A DNA stretch of 35,345 bases from Streptomyces sp. SID486 (GCF_009865385.1 NZ_WWJT01000114.1:1-35345), one strand, 5' to 3'. Positions 1 to 8,650 are shown, counted from the first letter of the stretch. The notes: a model not told the origin generated them from the letters alone. Program-made: numbers and translations.

Positions 1-40
1 CCGCGTGACAGCGCCCCCACCCCCGGCCGGTTCGCTCGCC

Positions 41-98
41 CCGCCCCGCACCGCCCCGCACCGCCCCGCACCGCCCCGCACCGCCCCGCACCGCCCCG
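41..98. repeat. 10-bp tandem repeat (CCGCCCCGCA)
   Basis: Five perfect head-to-tail copies of ccgccccgca are followed by an 8/10 partial sixth copy. The period is not a multiple of three and no convincing reading frame covers it, so it looks like intergenic simple-sequence DNA. Confidence 0.9.
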
Positions 99-139
99 GG
101 ACGGTGGCATAGCCCGCGGCCGGCTCGCCTCCACCCCTC

Positions 140-169
140 CCCCGAGGTAACGACTCTGTTGCCTCGGGG
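140..169. terminator. Strong intergenic hairpin, probable terminator
   Basis: CCCCGAGG at 140-147 pairs perfectly with CCTCGGGG at 162-169. The stem continues inward through a T-G wobble and AAC/GTT pairs, giving 12 positions around the loop GACTCT. No U-tract follows, which is usual for Streptomyces terminators. It probably ends transcription of a gene left of the window and insulates the csn promoter. Confidence 0.6.
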
Positions 170-179
170 ACGTTGTCTA

Positions 180-208
180 TTGACGCCCCCTTCGTCCTCG
201 GCTTACGT
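180..208 (+). promoter_or_regulatory. Candidate promoter of the csn operon
   Basis: TTGACG at 180-185 is a near-consensus -35 element. TTACGT at 203-208 sits at a 17-bp spacer as a weaker -10. The implied start near 215 lies just upstream of the palindrome at 223-237, so bound repressor would overlap the initially transcribed region. No start site has been mapped. Confidence 0.45.
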
Positions 209-222
209 TCCTCCCACCCGAA

Positions 223-237
223 TAGGAAACTTTCCTA
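223..237. promoter_or_regulatory. CsnR-type operator palindrome
   Basis: TAGGAAACTTTCCTA is a perfect 7+1+7 palindrome placed between the candidate promoter and csnR. From memory, an AGGAAA/TTTCCT palindrome is the operator reported upstream of actinomycete chitosanase genes and bound by CsnR. Autoregulation of this operon by CsnR is the obvious reading. Confidence 0.7.
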
Positions 238-328
238 ACAGTGATCTTCCGGGGCTCCGGTGATCAAGACTGGACGCCCCGCCCGGCTCACTGAAAAGCT
301 GGGCGGCTGGAAAGGCAGGTGTCGCACC

Positions 329-1540
329 ATGGCAGGAACCGCCGGTACGCCGGGCACCCCGCGCGTCCTGCGCGCCATGAACGACCGCGCCGCCCTCGAC
401 CTGCTGCTGGAGCACGGGCCCCTGTCCCGCACCCGGATCGGCAAGCTCACCGGCCTGTCCAAGCCCACCGCCTCGCAGCTGCTGGCCCGCCTGGAGGCGG
501 CCGGACTGGTCCGGGTCACCGGCACCAGCGAGGGCCGGCCCGGCCCCAGCGCCCAGCTGTACGCGGTCAACCCCACCGCCGCGTACGCCGCCGGACTCGA
601 CGTCACCCCGGACCGTATCCGCGCCGCGGTCGCCGACGTCACCGGCCGCACGGTCGGCGAGCACGAACTGCCCACCCCCGGCCGCCGCCCGGCACAGCCG
701 GTCGTCCAGCAGGTCACCGACGCTCTCGACGGCGCCGTCAAGGCGGCCGGACTCGCCCGGTCCGACGTGCACCGGCTGGTCATCGGCACACCCGGCGCCT
801 TCGACCCCGGCACCGGCCGCCTGCGCTACGCCTCCCACCTGCCCGGCTGGCACTCCCCCACGCTGCTCGGCGAACTGGCGGCGGCACTGCCGATGCCGGT
901 GGAGTACGAGAACGACGTCAACCTGGTCGCCATAGCCGAACAGCGGCTCGGCGCGGCCCGCGGCCACGCGGACTTCGTGCTGCTGTGGAACGAGGAGGGC
1001 CTCGGCGCCGCCCTCGTCCTCGGCGGCCGGCTGCACCGCGGCTGGACCGGCGGCGCCGGCGAGGTCGGTTTCCTGCCGGTGCCGGGCACCCCGCTGGTGC
1101 GGCAGGTCACCCGGGCCAACAGCGGCGGCTACCAGGAGCTGGCCGGCGCCCAGGCCGTGCCGGAACTGGCCCGGGAACTCGGTATCGCGGACGTGCCCGC
1201 GGGACCGGCCGCCGAGGCCGCCGCCCAGCTCGTGGCCCGCGCCGCCGACCACACCGGCGGCCCCCACCGGGAGCTGCTCCAGACGTACGCCACCCGGCTG
1301 GCCACCGGTCTCGCCTCACTCGTCTCCGTCCTCGACCCCGAACTCGTCGTCCTCAGCGGCTCCGCCCTGACGGCCGGCGGCGAGGTGCTGCGCGCCCTCG
1401 TCCAGGCCGAACTGGAGGAGCTGGCCGCGGCCCGGCCCCGGCTGGTCGTCGGCGACGTCCGTGAACACCCCGTCCTGCGCGGCGCGCTGGAGACCGCCCT
1501 CGCCGCCACCCGCGACGAGGTCTTCGACACCTCGCGCTGA
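329..1540 (+). CDS. csnR: ROK-family repressor of chitosan-oligosaccharide utilisation (CsnR)
   Basis: This 403-residue regulator has an N-terminal winged helix-turn-helix (about residues 18-60, core LSRTRIGKLTGLSKPTASQL) and a C-terminal ROK sugar-binding domain. It is not expected to be a kinase: the DxGGT ATP loop reads DVTPDR, and the Cys-rich zinc signature of classic ROK proteins is absent, although YENDVN and the GxxGxAGEVG-like region (GWTGGAGEVGF) remain. It heads an operon for oligosaccharide import and breakdown, with a palindromic operator upstream. The family acts as a repressor released by short glucosamine oligomers. I chose ATG 329, preceded by a GGAAAGG-like site and matching usual ROK length. 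An in-frame GTG at 260 would add 23 unusual residues and sit almost on the operator. Confidence 0.85.
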   Translation: MAGTAGTPGTPRVLRAMNDRAALDLLLEHGPLSRTRIGKLTGLSKPTASQLLARLEAAGLVRVTGTSEGRPGPSAQLYAVNPTAAYAAGLDVTPDRIRAAVADVTGRTVGEHELPTPGRRPAQPVVQQVTDALDGAVKAAGLARSDVHRLVIGTPGAFDPGTGRLRYASHLPGWHSPTLLGELAAALPMPVEYENDVNLVAIAEQRLGAARGHADFVLLWNEEGLGAALVLGGRLHRGWTGGAGEVGFLPVPGTPLVRQVTRANSGGYQELAGAQAVPELARELGIADVPAGPAAEAAAQLVARAADHTGGPHRELLQTYATRLATGLASLVSVLDPELVVLSGSALTAGGEVLRALVQAELEELAAARPRLVVGDVREHPVLRGALETALAATRDEVFDTSR

Positions 1541-1601
1541 GCCCCGCCGCACCCCCGGTAGCACCCTCTCTTCCGCCCACCCGCCCCTGGGAGACCTCGC
1601 C

Positions 1602-2945
1602 ATGCCCGAAGTCATACCGTCGATCGCCCGAAAGACGGCTTTTGCCCTGACCGCGTCGCTGGCCCTGCTCACCACCGCCTGTACCGGCCAGTCCGGCTCC
1701 GCCGCCTCGGACGACCCGTCGAAGGACACGACGATCAACTTCTGGCACGCCTGGAGCGCGCCGAACGAGGTGAAGGCGGTCAGGTCGCTGGTCGCCGGCT
1801 TCGAGCGGGCCCACCCCAACATCCACGTGAACGTCGTCGGCAACATGACCGACGACAAGGTCAACCAGGCGCTGCGGGCCGGCGGGGACAAGGCCCCGGA
1901 CGTGATCTCGTCCTTCACCACCAACAACGTGGGCAGGTTCTGCTCCTCGGGCGCGCTGGTGGACCTGAACCCGTTCTTCGAGAAGTCGGGCATCGACCCG
2001 GGGACGACGTTCCCGAAGCCCATGAACGAGTACACCCGGTTCGAGGGCAACCGCTGCGCGGTGCCGCTGCTGGGCGACGCGTACGGCCTCTACTACAACA
2101 AGACGGCGTTCGCCGAGGCCGGTATCGAGAACCCGCCGAAGACCTGGTCCGAGTTCGCGGCGGACGCCAAGAAGCTGACCATCCCCCGGGGCGACGGCTA
2201 CCGGCAGCTCGGCTTCATGCCGGACTACCACGGCTGGGAGTCCACGACCGAGCACTACTTCGGGCAGTTCTCGCCGGTCTACTTCGACAAGGACGGCAAG
2301 TCGAACATCGCCCGCGACCCCGCGTTCGAGAAGGGCTTCACCCTCCAGAAGAAGCTCGTCGACGAACTCGGCGGATTCCGCAGGCTCGAGAAGTTCCGGG
2401 CCACGCTGGGCGACGAGTGGGGCCCCCGGCACCCCTTCCACACCGGCCAGGTCGCCATGCAGCTCGACGGCGAGTGGCGGCTGGGGATGGCCGAGGAGGC
2501 CAAGCCGAAGTTCGAGATCGGGGTGGCCCCGCTGCCCGTCCCGGACGACCAGGCCGACCAGTACGGCAAGGGCTACATCACCGGCACCATCGCGGGCATC
2601 GCCGCCACCAGCCACAAGCAGAACGCGGCCTGGGAACTGGTGAAGTACATGACCACGGACACGGACGCGGTGGTCGGCTTCGCCAACGACATCCACAACG
2701 TGCCCTCCACGTTCGCCGCGCTGAAGTCCCCGAAGCTGAAGTACGACCCGCGGTTCAAGACCTTCCTCGACATCGCCGCCGACCCGCACTCCACCACCAC
2801 GCCCGCCTCGGTCAACGGCGGTGTGTACCTGGTGACGATCCAGCAGTTCGGCTACGACTACGAGAGCGGCAAGGTCACCGATCTCCGGGCCGGACTGAAG
2901 AGGACGGCCGCGCAGATCGACACGGACATCGCGCAGGCCCGCTGA
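1602..2945 (+). CDS. csnE: Sugar ABC transporter substrate-binding lipoprotein (CsnE)
   Basis: This 447-residue protein is a family-1 extracellular solute-binding protein. A basic N-terminus, a hydrophobic stretch and the lipobox LTTAC put the lipidated Cys at residue 27. The mature part opens with TINFWHAWSAPNE, as in carbohydrate-binding proteins of this family. It would sit on the outer membrane face and deliver glucosamine oligosaccharides to the two permeases encoded next. The start is ATG 1602, with GGGAGA about 8 nt upstream; the frame is open further back into csnR, but only this start gives a signal peptide. Its stop overlaps the next start (TGATG), so the genes are likely translationally coupled. 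Substrate assignment rests on the csn operon context. Confidence 0.85.
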   Translation: MPEVIPSIARKTAFALTASLALLTTACTGQSGSAASDDPSKDTTINFWHAWSAPNEVKAVRSLVAGFERAHPNIHVNVVGNMTDDKVNQALRAGGDKAPDVISSFTTNNVGRFCSSGALVDLNPFFEKSGIDPGTTFPKPMNEYTRFEGNRCAVPLLGDAYGLYYNKTAFAEAGIENPPKTWSEFAADAKKLTIPRGDGYRQLGFMPDYHGWESTTEHYFGQFSPVYFDKDGKSNIARDPAFEKGFTLQKKLVDELGGFRRLEKFRATLGDEWGPRHPFHTGQVAMQLDGEWRLGMAEEAKPKFEIGVAPLPVPDDQADQYGKGYITGTIAGIAATSHKQNAAWELVKYMTTDTDAVVGFANDIHNVPSTFAALKSPKLKYDPRFKTFLDIAADPHSTTTPASVNGGVYLVTIQQFGYDYESGKVTDLRAGLKRTAAQIDTDIAQAR

Positions 2946-3886
2946 TGAGCACCGTCACGCTCGCGTCGAAACGCCGGCGCTCGGCCCTGCGCACGTTCGC
3001 CTTCATGTCGCCGTGGCTCATCGGCTTCGCGGTCTTCTTCGCCTACCCGCTGATCTCCACGGTCTACTTCTCCTTCATGCACTACGACGGCTTCCGGCCG
3101 CCGACGTGGAGCGGCGGGAAGAACTGGGCCTACGTCTTCGAGCACTACCCGCTGTTCTGGCCCGCGCTGCGCAACACGCTGTGGCTGGTTCTGGTCATGG
3201 TGAGCCTGCGGGTGCTCTTCGGCCTCGGTGTCGGTGTGCTCATCACCAGGATCAAGACGGCCACCGGTGTCTTCCGCACCCTGTTCTACCTGCCGTACCT
3301 GGCCCCGCCGGTCGCGGCGACCATGGCCTTCGCGTTCCTGCTCAACCCCGGCACGGGCCCGGTCGACTCGGTCCTGGAGAGGCTCGGCGTCCCCGCCCCG
3401 GGCTGGTTCAACGACCCCGCCTGGTCCAAGCCGGCCCTGAGCCTGCTGGCGCTGTGGGGCATCGGCGACCTGATGGTGATCTTCATGGCCGCGCTGCTCG
3501 ACGTGCCCAGGGAGCAGTACGAGGCGGCCGAGCTGGACGGTGCCTCGGCGTGGCAGCGGTTCCGGTTCGTGACCCTGCCGAACATCTCCCCCATCGTGAT
3601 GTTCGCGGTGGTCACCGGCGTGATCCAGACCATGCAGTACTACACCCAGCCGCTGATCGCCGGGAAGGTCGCCTCCGGGGTGATCCAGGGCGCGGGCACC
3701 CAGTTCGAGCCCGGCTACCCGGACAAGTCCACGCTCACCCTCCCCCAGCTCGTCTACAACCTCGGCTTCCAGCGCTTCGACTACGGCTCGGCCTGCGTGG
3801 TGGCGCTGGTGCTGTTCGCCCTGTCGACGGCGTTCACCGCGCTGCTGATGCGGCGCCGGGGCGGCCTGATCCAGGCAGGTGACTGA
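2945..3886 (+). CDS. csnF: Sugar ABC transporter permease 1 (CsnF)
   Basis: A 313-residue MalF/LacF-type inner-membrane permease with six predicted transmembrane segments. The cytoplasmic EAA loop that docks the ATPase reads EQYEAAELDGASAWQRF, close to the family consensus. It shares one base with the stop codon of the binding-protein gene and is followed 2 bp later by the second permease. No ATPase gene is present. This is normal for Streptomyces sugar importers, which share the multi-operon ATPase MsiK, encoded elsewhere; that dependence is inferred from the family. Confidence 0.88.
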   Translation: MSTVTLASKRRRSALRTFAFMSPWLIGFAVFFAYPLISTVYFSFMHYDGFRPPTWSGGKNWAYVFEHYPLFWPALRNTLWLVLVMVSLRVLFGLGVGVLITRIKTATGVFRTLFYLPYLAPPVAATMAFAFLLNPGTGPVDSVLERLGVPAPGWFNDPAWSKPALSLLALWGIGDLMVIFMAALLDVPREQYEAAELDGASAWQRFRFVTLPNISPIVMFAVVTGVIQTMQYYTQPLIAGKVASGVIQGAGTQFEPGYPDKSTLTLPQLVYNLGFQRFDYGSACVVALVLFALSTAFTALLMRRRGGLIQAGD

Positions 3887-3888
3887 CC

Positions 3889-4782
3889 ATGACCCACGTA
3901 CTGGACCGTCCGGTGAAGCAGGCCCCGCCGGTGCCGGCGGCAAAGCGCACCGCCCGCCGCCGGGCACTGCTGGAGTGGATCGCGGTCCACTCGCTCGGTG
4001 TCGCCGCCGCGCTGTTCTTCACGCTCCCCTTCGTCTTCGTCTTCCTGACCTCCCTGATGAGCGACAGCCAGGCCCTGAGCCGGGATCTGGTCCCGCACAC
4101 CTGGGAGTGGGGCAACTACCGGCAGGTCTTCGCCACACCCGGCTTCCTGACCTGGTGGAAGAACACGCTGATCTACGCCGGACTCGGCACCGTGCTGTCC
4201 GTGGCGTCGTCCGTCCCGGTGGCGTACGCGCTGGCCAAGTTCCGCTTCCGGGGCCGCAGTCTGTCGCTCATGCTGGTGATCTCGATGATGATGCTGCCCC
4301 CGCAGGTGGTCATCATCCCGATGTACCTGTTCTGGGCGAAGCAGCTCGACCTGTCGGGCACCCTGTGGCCGCTGATCATCCCGATGGCGTTCGGGGACGC
4401 CTTCTCCATCTTCCTGCTGCGCCAGTTCCTGATGACGATCCCGAACGAGTACGTCGACGCGGCGAAGGTGGACGGCTGCGGCGACCTGCGGACACTGCTG
4501 CGGGTGATCGTGCCGATGGCGAAGCCGGGCATCGCCGCCGTGGCCCTCTTCCAGTTCTTCTACGCCTGGAACGACTACTTCGGCCCGCAGATCTACGCGT
4601 CCGAGAACCCCGGTGCCTGGACCCTGAGTTACGGCCTGGAGTCCTTCAAGGGCGCCCACCACACCGACTGGAACCTGACCATGGCCGCGACCGTGCTGGT
4701 CATGGCCCCCGTGATCCTCGTGTTCTTCTTCGCGCAGAAGGCGTTCGTGGAAGGCGTCACGCTCACCGGAGTGAAGGGTTAG
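3889..4782 (+). CDS. csnG: Sugar ABC transporter permease 2 (CsnG)
   Basis: A 297-residue MalG-type permease, the second half of the membrane channel. The EAA loop is visible as NEYVDAAKVDGCGDLRT. About six hydrophobic segments follow a short Arg/Ala-rich cytoplasmic N-terminus. ATG 3889 lies 2 bp after the csnF stop, and the GH4 gene begins 7 bp after this stop, so one transcript is very likely. Confidence 0.87.
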   Translation: MTHVLDRPVKQAPPVPAAKRTARRRALLEWIAVHSLGVAAALFFTLPFVFVFLTSLMSDSQALSRDLVPHTWEWGNYRQVFATPGFLTWWKNTLIYAGLGTVLSVASSVPVAYALAKFRFRGRSLSLMLVISMMMLPPQVVIIPMYLFWAKQLDLSGTLWPLIIPMAFGDAFSIFLLRQFLMTIPNEYVDAAKVDGCGDLRTLLRVIVPMAKPGIAAVALFQFFYAWNDYFGPQIYASENPGAWTLSYGLESFKGAHHTDWNLTMAATVLVMAPVILVFFFAQKAFVEGVTLTGVKG

Positions 4783-4789
4783 ACCTCAT

Positions 4790-6112
4790 ATGAAACTCAC
4801 CGTGGTCGGCGGAGGCTCGACCTACACCCCCGAACTCGTCGACGGCTTCGCGCGTCTGCGGGACACCCTGCCCGTCGAGGAACTCGTCCTCGTGGACCCG
4901 GCCGCCGAACGCCTGGAACTGGTCGGCGGGCTGGCCCGCCGTATCTTCGCCAGGCAGGGCCACCCCGGCCGGATCGTCACCACCGGCGACCTCGACGCGG
5001 GTGTCGACGGCGCCGACGCCGTCCTGCTCCAGCTGCGTGTGGGCGGCCAGGCGGCCCGCGAGCAGGACGAGACCTGGCCGCTGGAGTGCGGCTGCATCGG
5101 CCAGGAGACCACCGGCGCGGGCGGCCTGGCCAAGGCCCTGCGCACGGTCCCCGTCGTCCTCGACATCGCCGAGCGGGTCCGCCGGGCCAGCCCGCGGGCG
5201 TGGATCATCGACTTCACCAACCCGGTCGGCATCGTCACCCGTGCCCTGCTCCAGGCCGGGCACCGGGCGGTCGGCCTGTGCAACGTGGCGATCGGCTTCC
5301 AGCGAAAGTTCGCGGGCCTGCTGGGCACGTCCCCGGCGGATGTGCACCTGGCCCATGTGGGCCTGAACCACCTCACCTGGGAGACAGGTGTGCGGCTGGG
5401 CGGCCCGGAAGGCGAGAACGTCCTGCCCAAGCTCCTGGCCGAGCACGGAGACGCCATCGCCGACGACCTCCGCCTGCCCCGCCCCCTGCTGGACCGCCTG
5501 GGCGTGATCCCGTCCTACTACCTGCGCTACTTCTACGCCCACGACGAGGTCGTGCGCGAACTGGGCACCAAGCCGTCCCGGGCCGCCGAAGTGGCCGCCA
5601 TGGAGCGGGAGCTGCTGGCGATGTACGGCGACCCGGCCCTGGACGAGAAGCCGGCCCTGCTGGCCAAGCGGGGCGGCGCCTACTACTCGGAGGCGGCCGT
5701 GGACCTGGCGGCGGCGCTGCTGGGGAACGGGGGCGGCGGGCCCGCAGGGCTCCCGGCCGAGGACGGCGGCGGGCGGCGGGCGGGCGGGGGCAGCCCCTAC
5801 CAGGTGGTCAACACGCTCAATCGGGGCACGCTGCCCTTCCTGCCGGACGACGCGGTGATCGAGGTCCAGGCGGCCGTCGGGCCGCAGGGGGCGGTCCCAC
5901 TGCCGGTCCCGGAGCCGGACCCGCTCTTCGCGGGGCTGATGGCGAACGTGACGGCGTACGAGGACCTGGCCCTGGAGGCGGCCCTGCGCGGCGGCCGGGA
6001 CCGCGTCTTCCGCGCGCTGCTGGCACACCCCCTGATCGGCCAGTACGCCTACGCCGACACCCTCACCGACCGGCTCGTCGCACACAACAGGGAGCACCTG
6101 GCGTGGGCCTGA
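4790..6112 (+). CDS. csnH: GH4 NAD-dependent glycosidase (CsnH)
   Basis: This 440-residue cytoplasmic enzyme belongs to glycoside hydrolase family 4, whose members cleave glycosidic bonds by an NAD+- and Mn2+-dependent oxidation-elimination mechanism. The Rossmann loop VVGGGSTYTPEL starts at residue 5. The metal-ligand Cys lies in GLCNVAIGF (C164) and the conserved His in HVGLNHLTW (H194). FTNPVGIVT and GGAYYSEAAVDL are also family hallmarks. It probably trims imported glucosamine oligomers. GH4 homologues of this subtype are usually called 6-phospho-beta-glucosidases, yet import here is by ABC transporter, so the substrate may be unphosphorylated or first phosphorylated by CsnK. A Gly-rich insert at about 312-335 lies where relatives have a short loop. 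It overlaps csnK by 10 bp. Confidence 0.83.
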   Translation: MKLTVVGGGSTYTPELVDGFARLRDTLPVEELVLVDPAAERLELVGGLARRIFARQGHPGRIVTTGDLDAGVDGADAVLLQLRVGGQAAREQDETWPLECGCIGQETTGAGGLAKALRTVPVVLDIAERVRRASPRAWIIDFTNPVGIVTRALLQAGHRAVGLCNVAIGFQRKFAGLLGTSPADVHLAHVGLNHLTWETGVRLGGPEGENVLPKLLAEHGDAIADDLRLPRPLLDRLGVIPSYYLRYFYAHDEVVRELGTKPSRAAEVAAMERELLAMYGDPALDEKPALLAKRGGAYYSEAAVDLAAALLGNGGGGPAGLPAEDGGGRRAGGGSPYQVVNTLNRGTLPFLPDDAVIEVQAAVGPQGAVPLPVPEPDPLFAGLMANVTAYEDLALEAALRGGRDRVFRALLAHPLIGQYAYADTLTDRLVAHNREHLAWA

Positions 6113-7125
6113 CCGCACAGCCGCCGACGGTTCTCGCCATCGACGCGGGCAACAGCAAGACCGACGTGGCCGTGGTCACCGCCGCCGGCGAGGTCCTGGC
6201 CACGGCCCGCGGCGGTGGCTTCCGGCCGCCGGCGGTGGGGGTGCCGGCGGCGCTGGACGCGCTGGCCGAACCGGTCGCACGGGCCTTCGCGGACGCGGGT
6301 GTGCCGTCCGTCTCCCACGTGTCGGCGTGCCTGGCCAACGCCGATCTCCCGGTCGAGGAGGAGCGGCTGGCGACGGCCTTGCACGCGCGCGCGTGGGGGG
6401 CGTCGGTAGAGGTCCGCAACGACACCTTCGCGATCCTGCGCGCGGGCGTCGCCGAGCCGCGCGGTGTGGCCGTGGTGTGCGGGGCGGGCATCAACTGCGT
6501 GGGCATGCGCCCGGACGGCCGTACCGCCCGGTTCCCGGCCATCGGCCGTATCTCCGGTGACTGGGGCGGGGGCTGGGGTCTTGCCGAGGAGGCCCTGTGG
6601 CACGCGGCCCGCGCGGAGGACGGCCGCGGCGAGGCGACCTCGCTGGTGCGCACCCTGCCCGCGTACTTCGGCCTGCCGACCATGTACGCGCTCATCGAGG
6701 CCCTGCACCTGGGGCACATCGACCACGGCCGCCGGCACGAGCTGGCCCCGGTCCTCTTCGCCACGGCGGAGGAGGGTGACGAGGTGGCCCGCGCGCTCGT
6801 CACCCGGCTCGCGCAGGAGATCACGGTGATGGCCACGGTCGCCCTCACCCGCCTGGACCTCCTCGCCGAGGAGACCCCGGTGCTGCTGGGCGGCGGGGTC
6901 CTCACGGCCGGCCACACCCGGCTGAACGACACCGTCCGCGCCCTGCTGGCCGACCGCGCCCCCAAGGCCGTCCCGCGCGTCGTCACCGCCGGCCCGGTGC
7001 TGGGCGCGGCCCTGCTGGGACTGGACCGGCTGGGGGCCGGGCAGAAGGCCCAGGAGCGGGCGCGCGGTCACTGGGAGGCGCGCCGGCCCGAGTCGTCGCC
7101 GGAGGGGAGCCGGGCAACAATGTGA
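6103..7125 (+). CDS. csnK: BadF/BadG/BcrA/BcrD-type sugar kinase (CsnK)
   Basis: A 340-residue member of the ASKHA superfamily, the group containing N-acetylglucosamine kinases. The phosphate-1 loop reads AIDAGNSKTD, slightly off the usual DGGGSKT. Further motifs are NDTFAILRAGV, VVCGAGINCVG and GRISGDWGGGWGLAEEAL. By context it phosphorylates glucosamine or short oligomers made or handled by CsnH, feeding amino-sugar metabolism. The start is GTG 6103, inside the csnH 3' end (10-bp overlap). The C-terminus beyond about residue 310 is Arg/Gly/Pro-rich and probably unstructured. Confidence 0.8.
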   Translation: MGLTAQPPTVLAIDAGNSKTDVAVVTAAGEVLATARGGGFRPPAVGVPAALDALAEPVARAFADAGVPSVSHVSACLANADLPVEEERLATALHARAWGASVEVRNDTFAILRAGVAEPRGVAVVCGAGINCVGMRPDGRTARFPAIGRISGDWGGGWGLAEEALWHAARAEDGRGEATSLVRTLPAYFGLPTMYALIEALHLGHIDHGRRHELAPVLFATAEEGDEVARALVTRLAQEITVMATVALTRLDLLAEETPVLLGGGVLTAGHTRLNDTVRALLADRAPKAVPRVVTAGPVLGAALLGLDRLGAGQKAQERARGHWEARRPESSPEGSRATM

Positions 7126-7157
7126 GTGGAGGGGCGGGGCCGTTCCCGGGAGGCGCC

Positions 7158-8609
7158 ATGAGCACATCGGCCGAGCCAAGGGTGTCCGGCCTTGAGGTCC
7201 GGTCCATCGACTACGTGCCGCTGGACGAGCGGCACGGGAAACTCTGGCACCTGGGCCCGCTGTGGTTCATGTCCAACGCCCAGATCGCCACCCTCGCGGT
7301 CGGCCTGGTCAGCATCACCGAGGGCGGGAACCTCGTCTGGTCGCTGCTGGCCATCGTCTCGGGCACGGTGGTCGGCACGTTCTTCATGGCGTTCCACTCG
7401 GCCCAGGGCCCCCAGCTCGGCCTGCCCCAGATGATCCAGTCCCGGCCGCAGTTCGGCTACGTCGGCGCCCTGCTGGTGTGGCTCTTCGCCTACGTGCAGT
7501 ACGCGGGGTTCAACGTCTTCAACACCAGCCTCGCCGGCGAGGCCCTGCACACCACGCTGCACGGCGGCGTCAAGCTGTGGGTGGTGGTGGTCACCGCGGT
7601 GGCACTGGCCGTCGCGCTGGTGGGCTACGACATCATCCACAAGGCCGAGCGGCTGCTGACCTACGCCTTCCTGGTGATCTTCGGGGTCTTCACCGTCGGT
7701 GTCCTGGTCACCCTGCACTACCCGGCGGGCTCCTTCGACCTCGGCGCCTTCAAGTGGACGCCCTTCCTGGCCCAGTTCGGTGTGGTCGCGGGCTACCAGA
7801 TCAGCTGGGCCATCTACGTCTCGGACTACTCCCGCTACCTGCCGCCGGACGTGACCGTCCGCAAGACCTTCTACTGGACCTACTTCGGCTCCGCGCTGGG
7901 CGGCGTCTGGCTGATGGTGCTCGGGACGCTGCTGGCCGCCTGGGCCGGCAAGGACTTCGACACCATCCCGTCGATCGACAGCGCCGGCGACAAGGTGTTC
8001 GACGGGTTCGGCGCGGTCGTGCTGCTGTTCTCGGCACTGGGCCTGGTGTCGGTGACCGCGCTGAACATGTACGGCGGATCACTGACCCTGATCAGCGCCC
8101 TCGACTCCTTCCGCCGGGTGCGGCCGACGCTCGCCGTACGGCTGGTGACCCTGGCGTTCACCGCAGCGCTCTCCCTCGTCGGCGCACTCGCGGCGACCTC
8201 GAACTTCCTGGAGAACTTCCAGGACTTCCTGCTGCTGGTGCTCTACCTGTTCATCCCGTGGACCGCGGTGAACCTCATGGACTACTACGTGGTACGCCGC
8301 GGGCACTACGCCATCGCCGAGATCTTCAACCCGCACGGGATCTACGGGCGTTGGGGCCTGCACGGTATCGTCGCCTACCTCGTCGGCTTCGCCGTCATGA
8401 TCCCCTTCTTCTCCGTCGGGACCCTGTACGTCGGTCCCGCCGCCGAGGCGCTCGGCGGCGCCGACATCTCCCTGTTCGTCGGGCTGCCGGTCTCCGCGCT
8501 GCTGTACTGGTGGCTGACCCGGTCGATCGACGTGGCGGCCGAGACGCGCCTGGCCGAGGCGGAGGCGGCGGAGCTGGAGAAGGCCGCGCACGCGCACCGG
8601 GAGCCCTGA
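7158..8609 (+). CDS. NCS1-family nucleobase/allantoin-type permease
   Basis: A 483-residue, roughly 12-TM transporter of the nucleobase:cation symporter-1 family. The signature near the N-terminus, ERHGKLWHLGPLWFMSNAQI, is typical of cytosine/purine/thiamine/allantoin permeases, followed by GTFFMAFHSAQGPQLGLPQM and SDYSRYLPP. The exact substrate cannot be read from sequence. ATG 7158 has GGGAGG about 5 nt upstream; a GTG at 7122 overlapping the csnK stop is less likely. It lies 32 bp after csnK and ends at a double hairpin, so it may be the last gene of the csn transcript, although it is not part of the csnR-K set I remember. The C-terminus is an Ala/Glu-rich amphipathic tail. Confidence 0.85.
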   Translation: MSTSAEPRVSGLEVRSIDYVPLDERHGKLWHLGPLWFMSNAQIATLAVGLVSITEGGNLVWSLLAIVSGTVVGTFFMAFHSAQGPQLGLPQMIQSRPQFGYVGALLVWLFAYVQYAGFNVFNTSLAGEALHTTLHGGVKLWVVVVTAVALAVALVGYDIIHKAERLLTYAFLVIFGVFTVGVLVTLHYPAGSFDLGAFKWTPFLAQFGVVAGYQISWAIYVSDYSRYLPPDVTVRKTFYWTYFGSALGGVWLMVLGTLLAAWAGKDFDTIPSIDSAGDKVFDGFGAVVLLFSALGLVSVTALNMYGGSLTLISALDSFRRVRPTLAVRLVTLAFTAALSLVGALAATSNFLENFQDFLLLVLYLFIPWTAVNLMDYYVVRRGHYAIAEIFNPHGIYGRWGLHGIVAYLVGFAVMIPFFSVGTLYVGPAAEALGGADISLFVGLPVSALLYWWLTRSIDVAAETRLAEAEAAELEKAAHAHREP

Positions 8610-8611
8610 GC

Positions 8612-8650
8612 CCCCGCGCCCGCGGGGCCGCTCCCGGCGCGGTCGGCGCC
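8612..8650 (+). terminator. Tandem hairpins after the permease gene
   Basis: Three bases after the stop, CCCCGC (8612-8617) pairs with GCGGGG (8622-8627). A second hairpin follows, GGCGC (8636-8640) with GCGCC (8646-8650). Their position, before a new gene with its own leader, suggests termination of the csn/permease transcript. Confidence 0.55.

Noticed and set aside
260..328. Longer csnR start at GTG 260
   Set aside because: It adds 23 residues unlike ROK N-termini and has no ribosome-binding site; ATG 329 fits family length.
1353..2789. Long minus-strand frame opposite csnR/csnE
   Set aside because: It mirrors the high-GC coding strand, has no recognisable motif, and csnR and csnE are clearly real.
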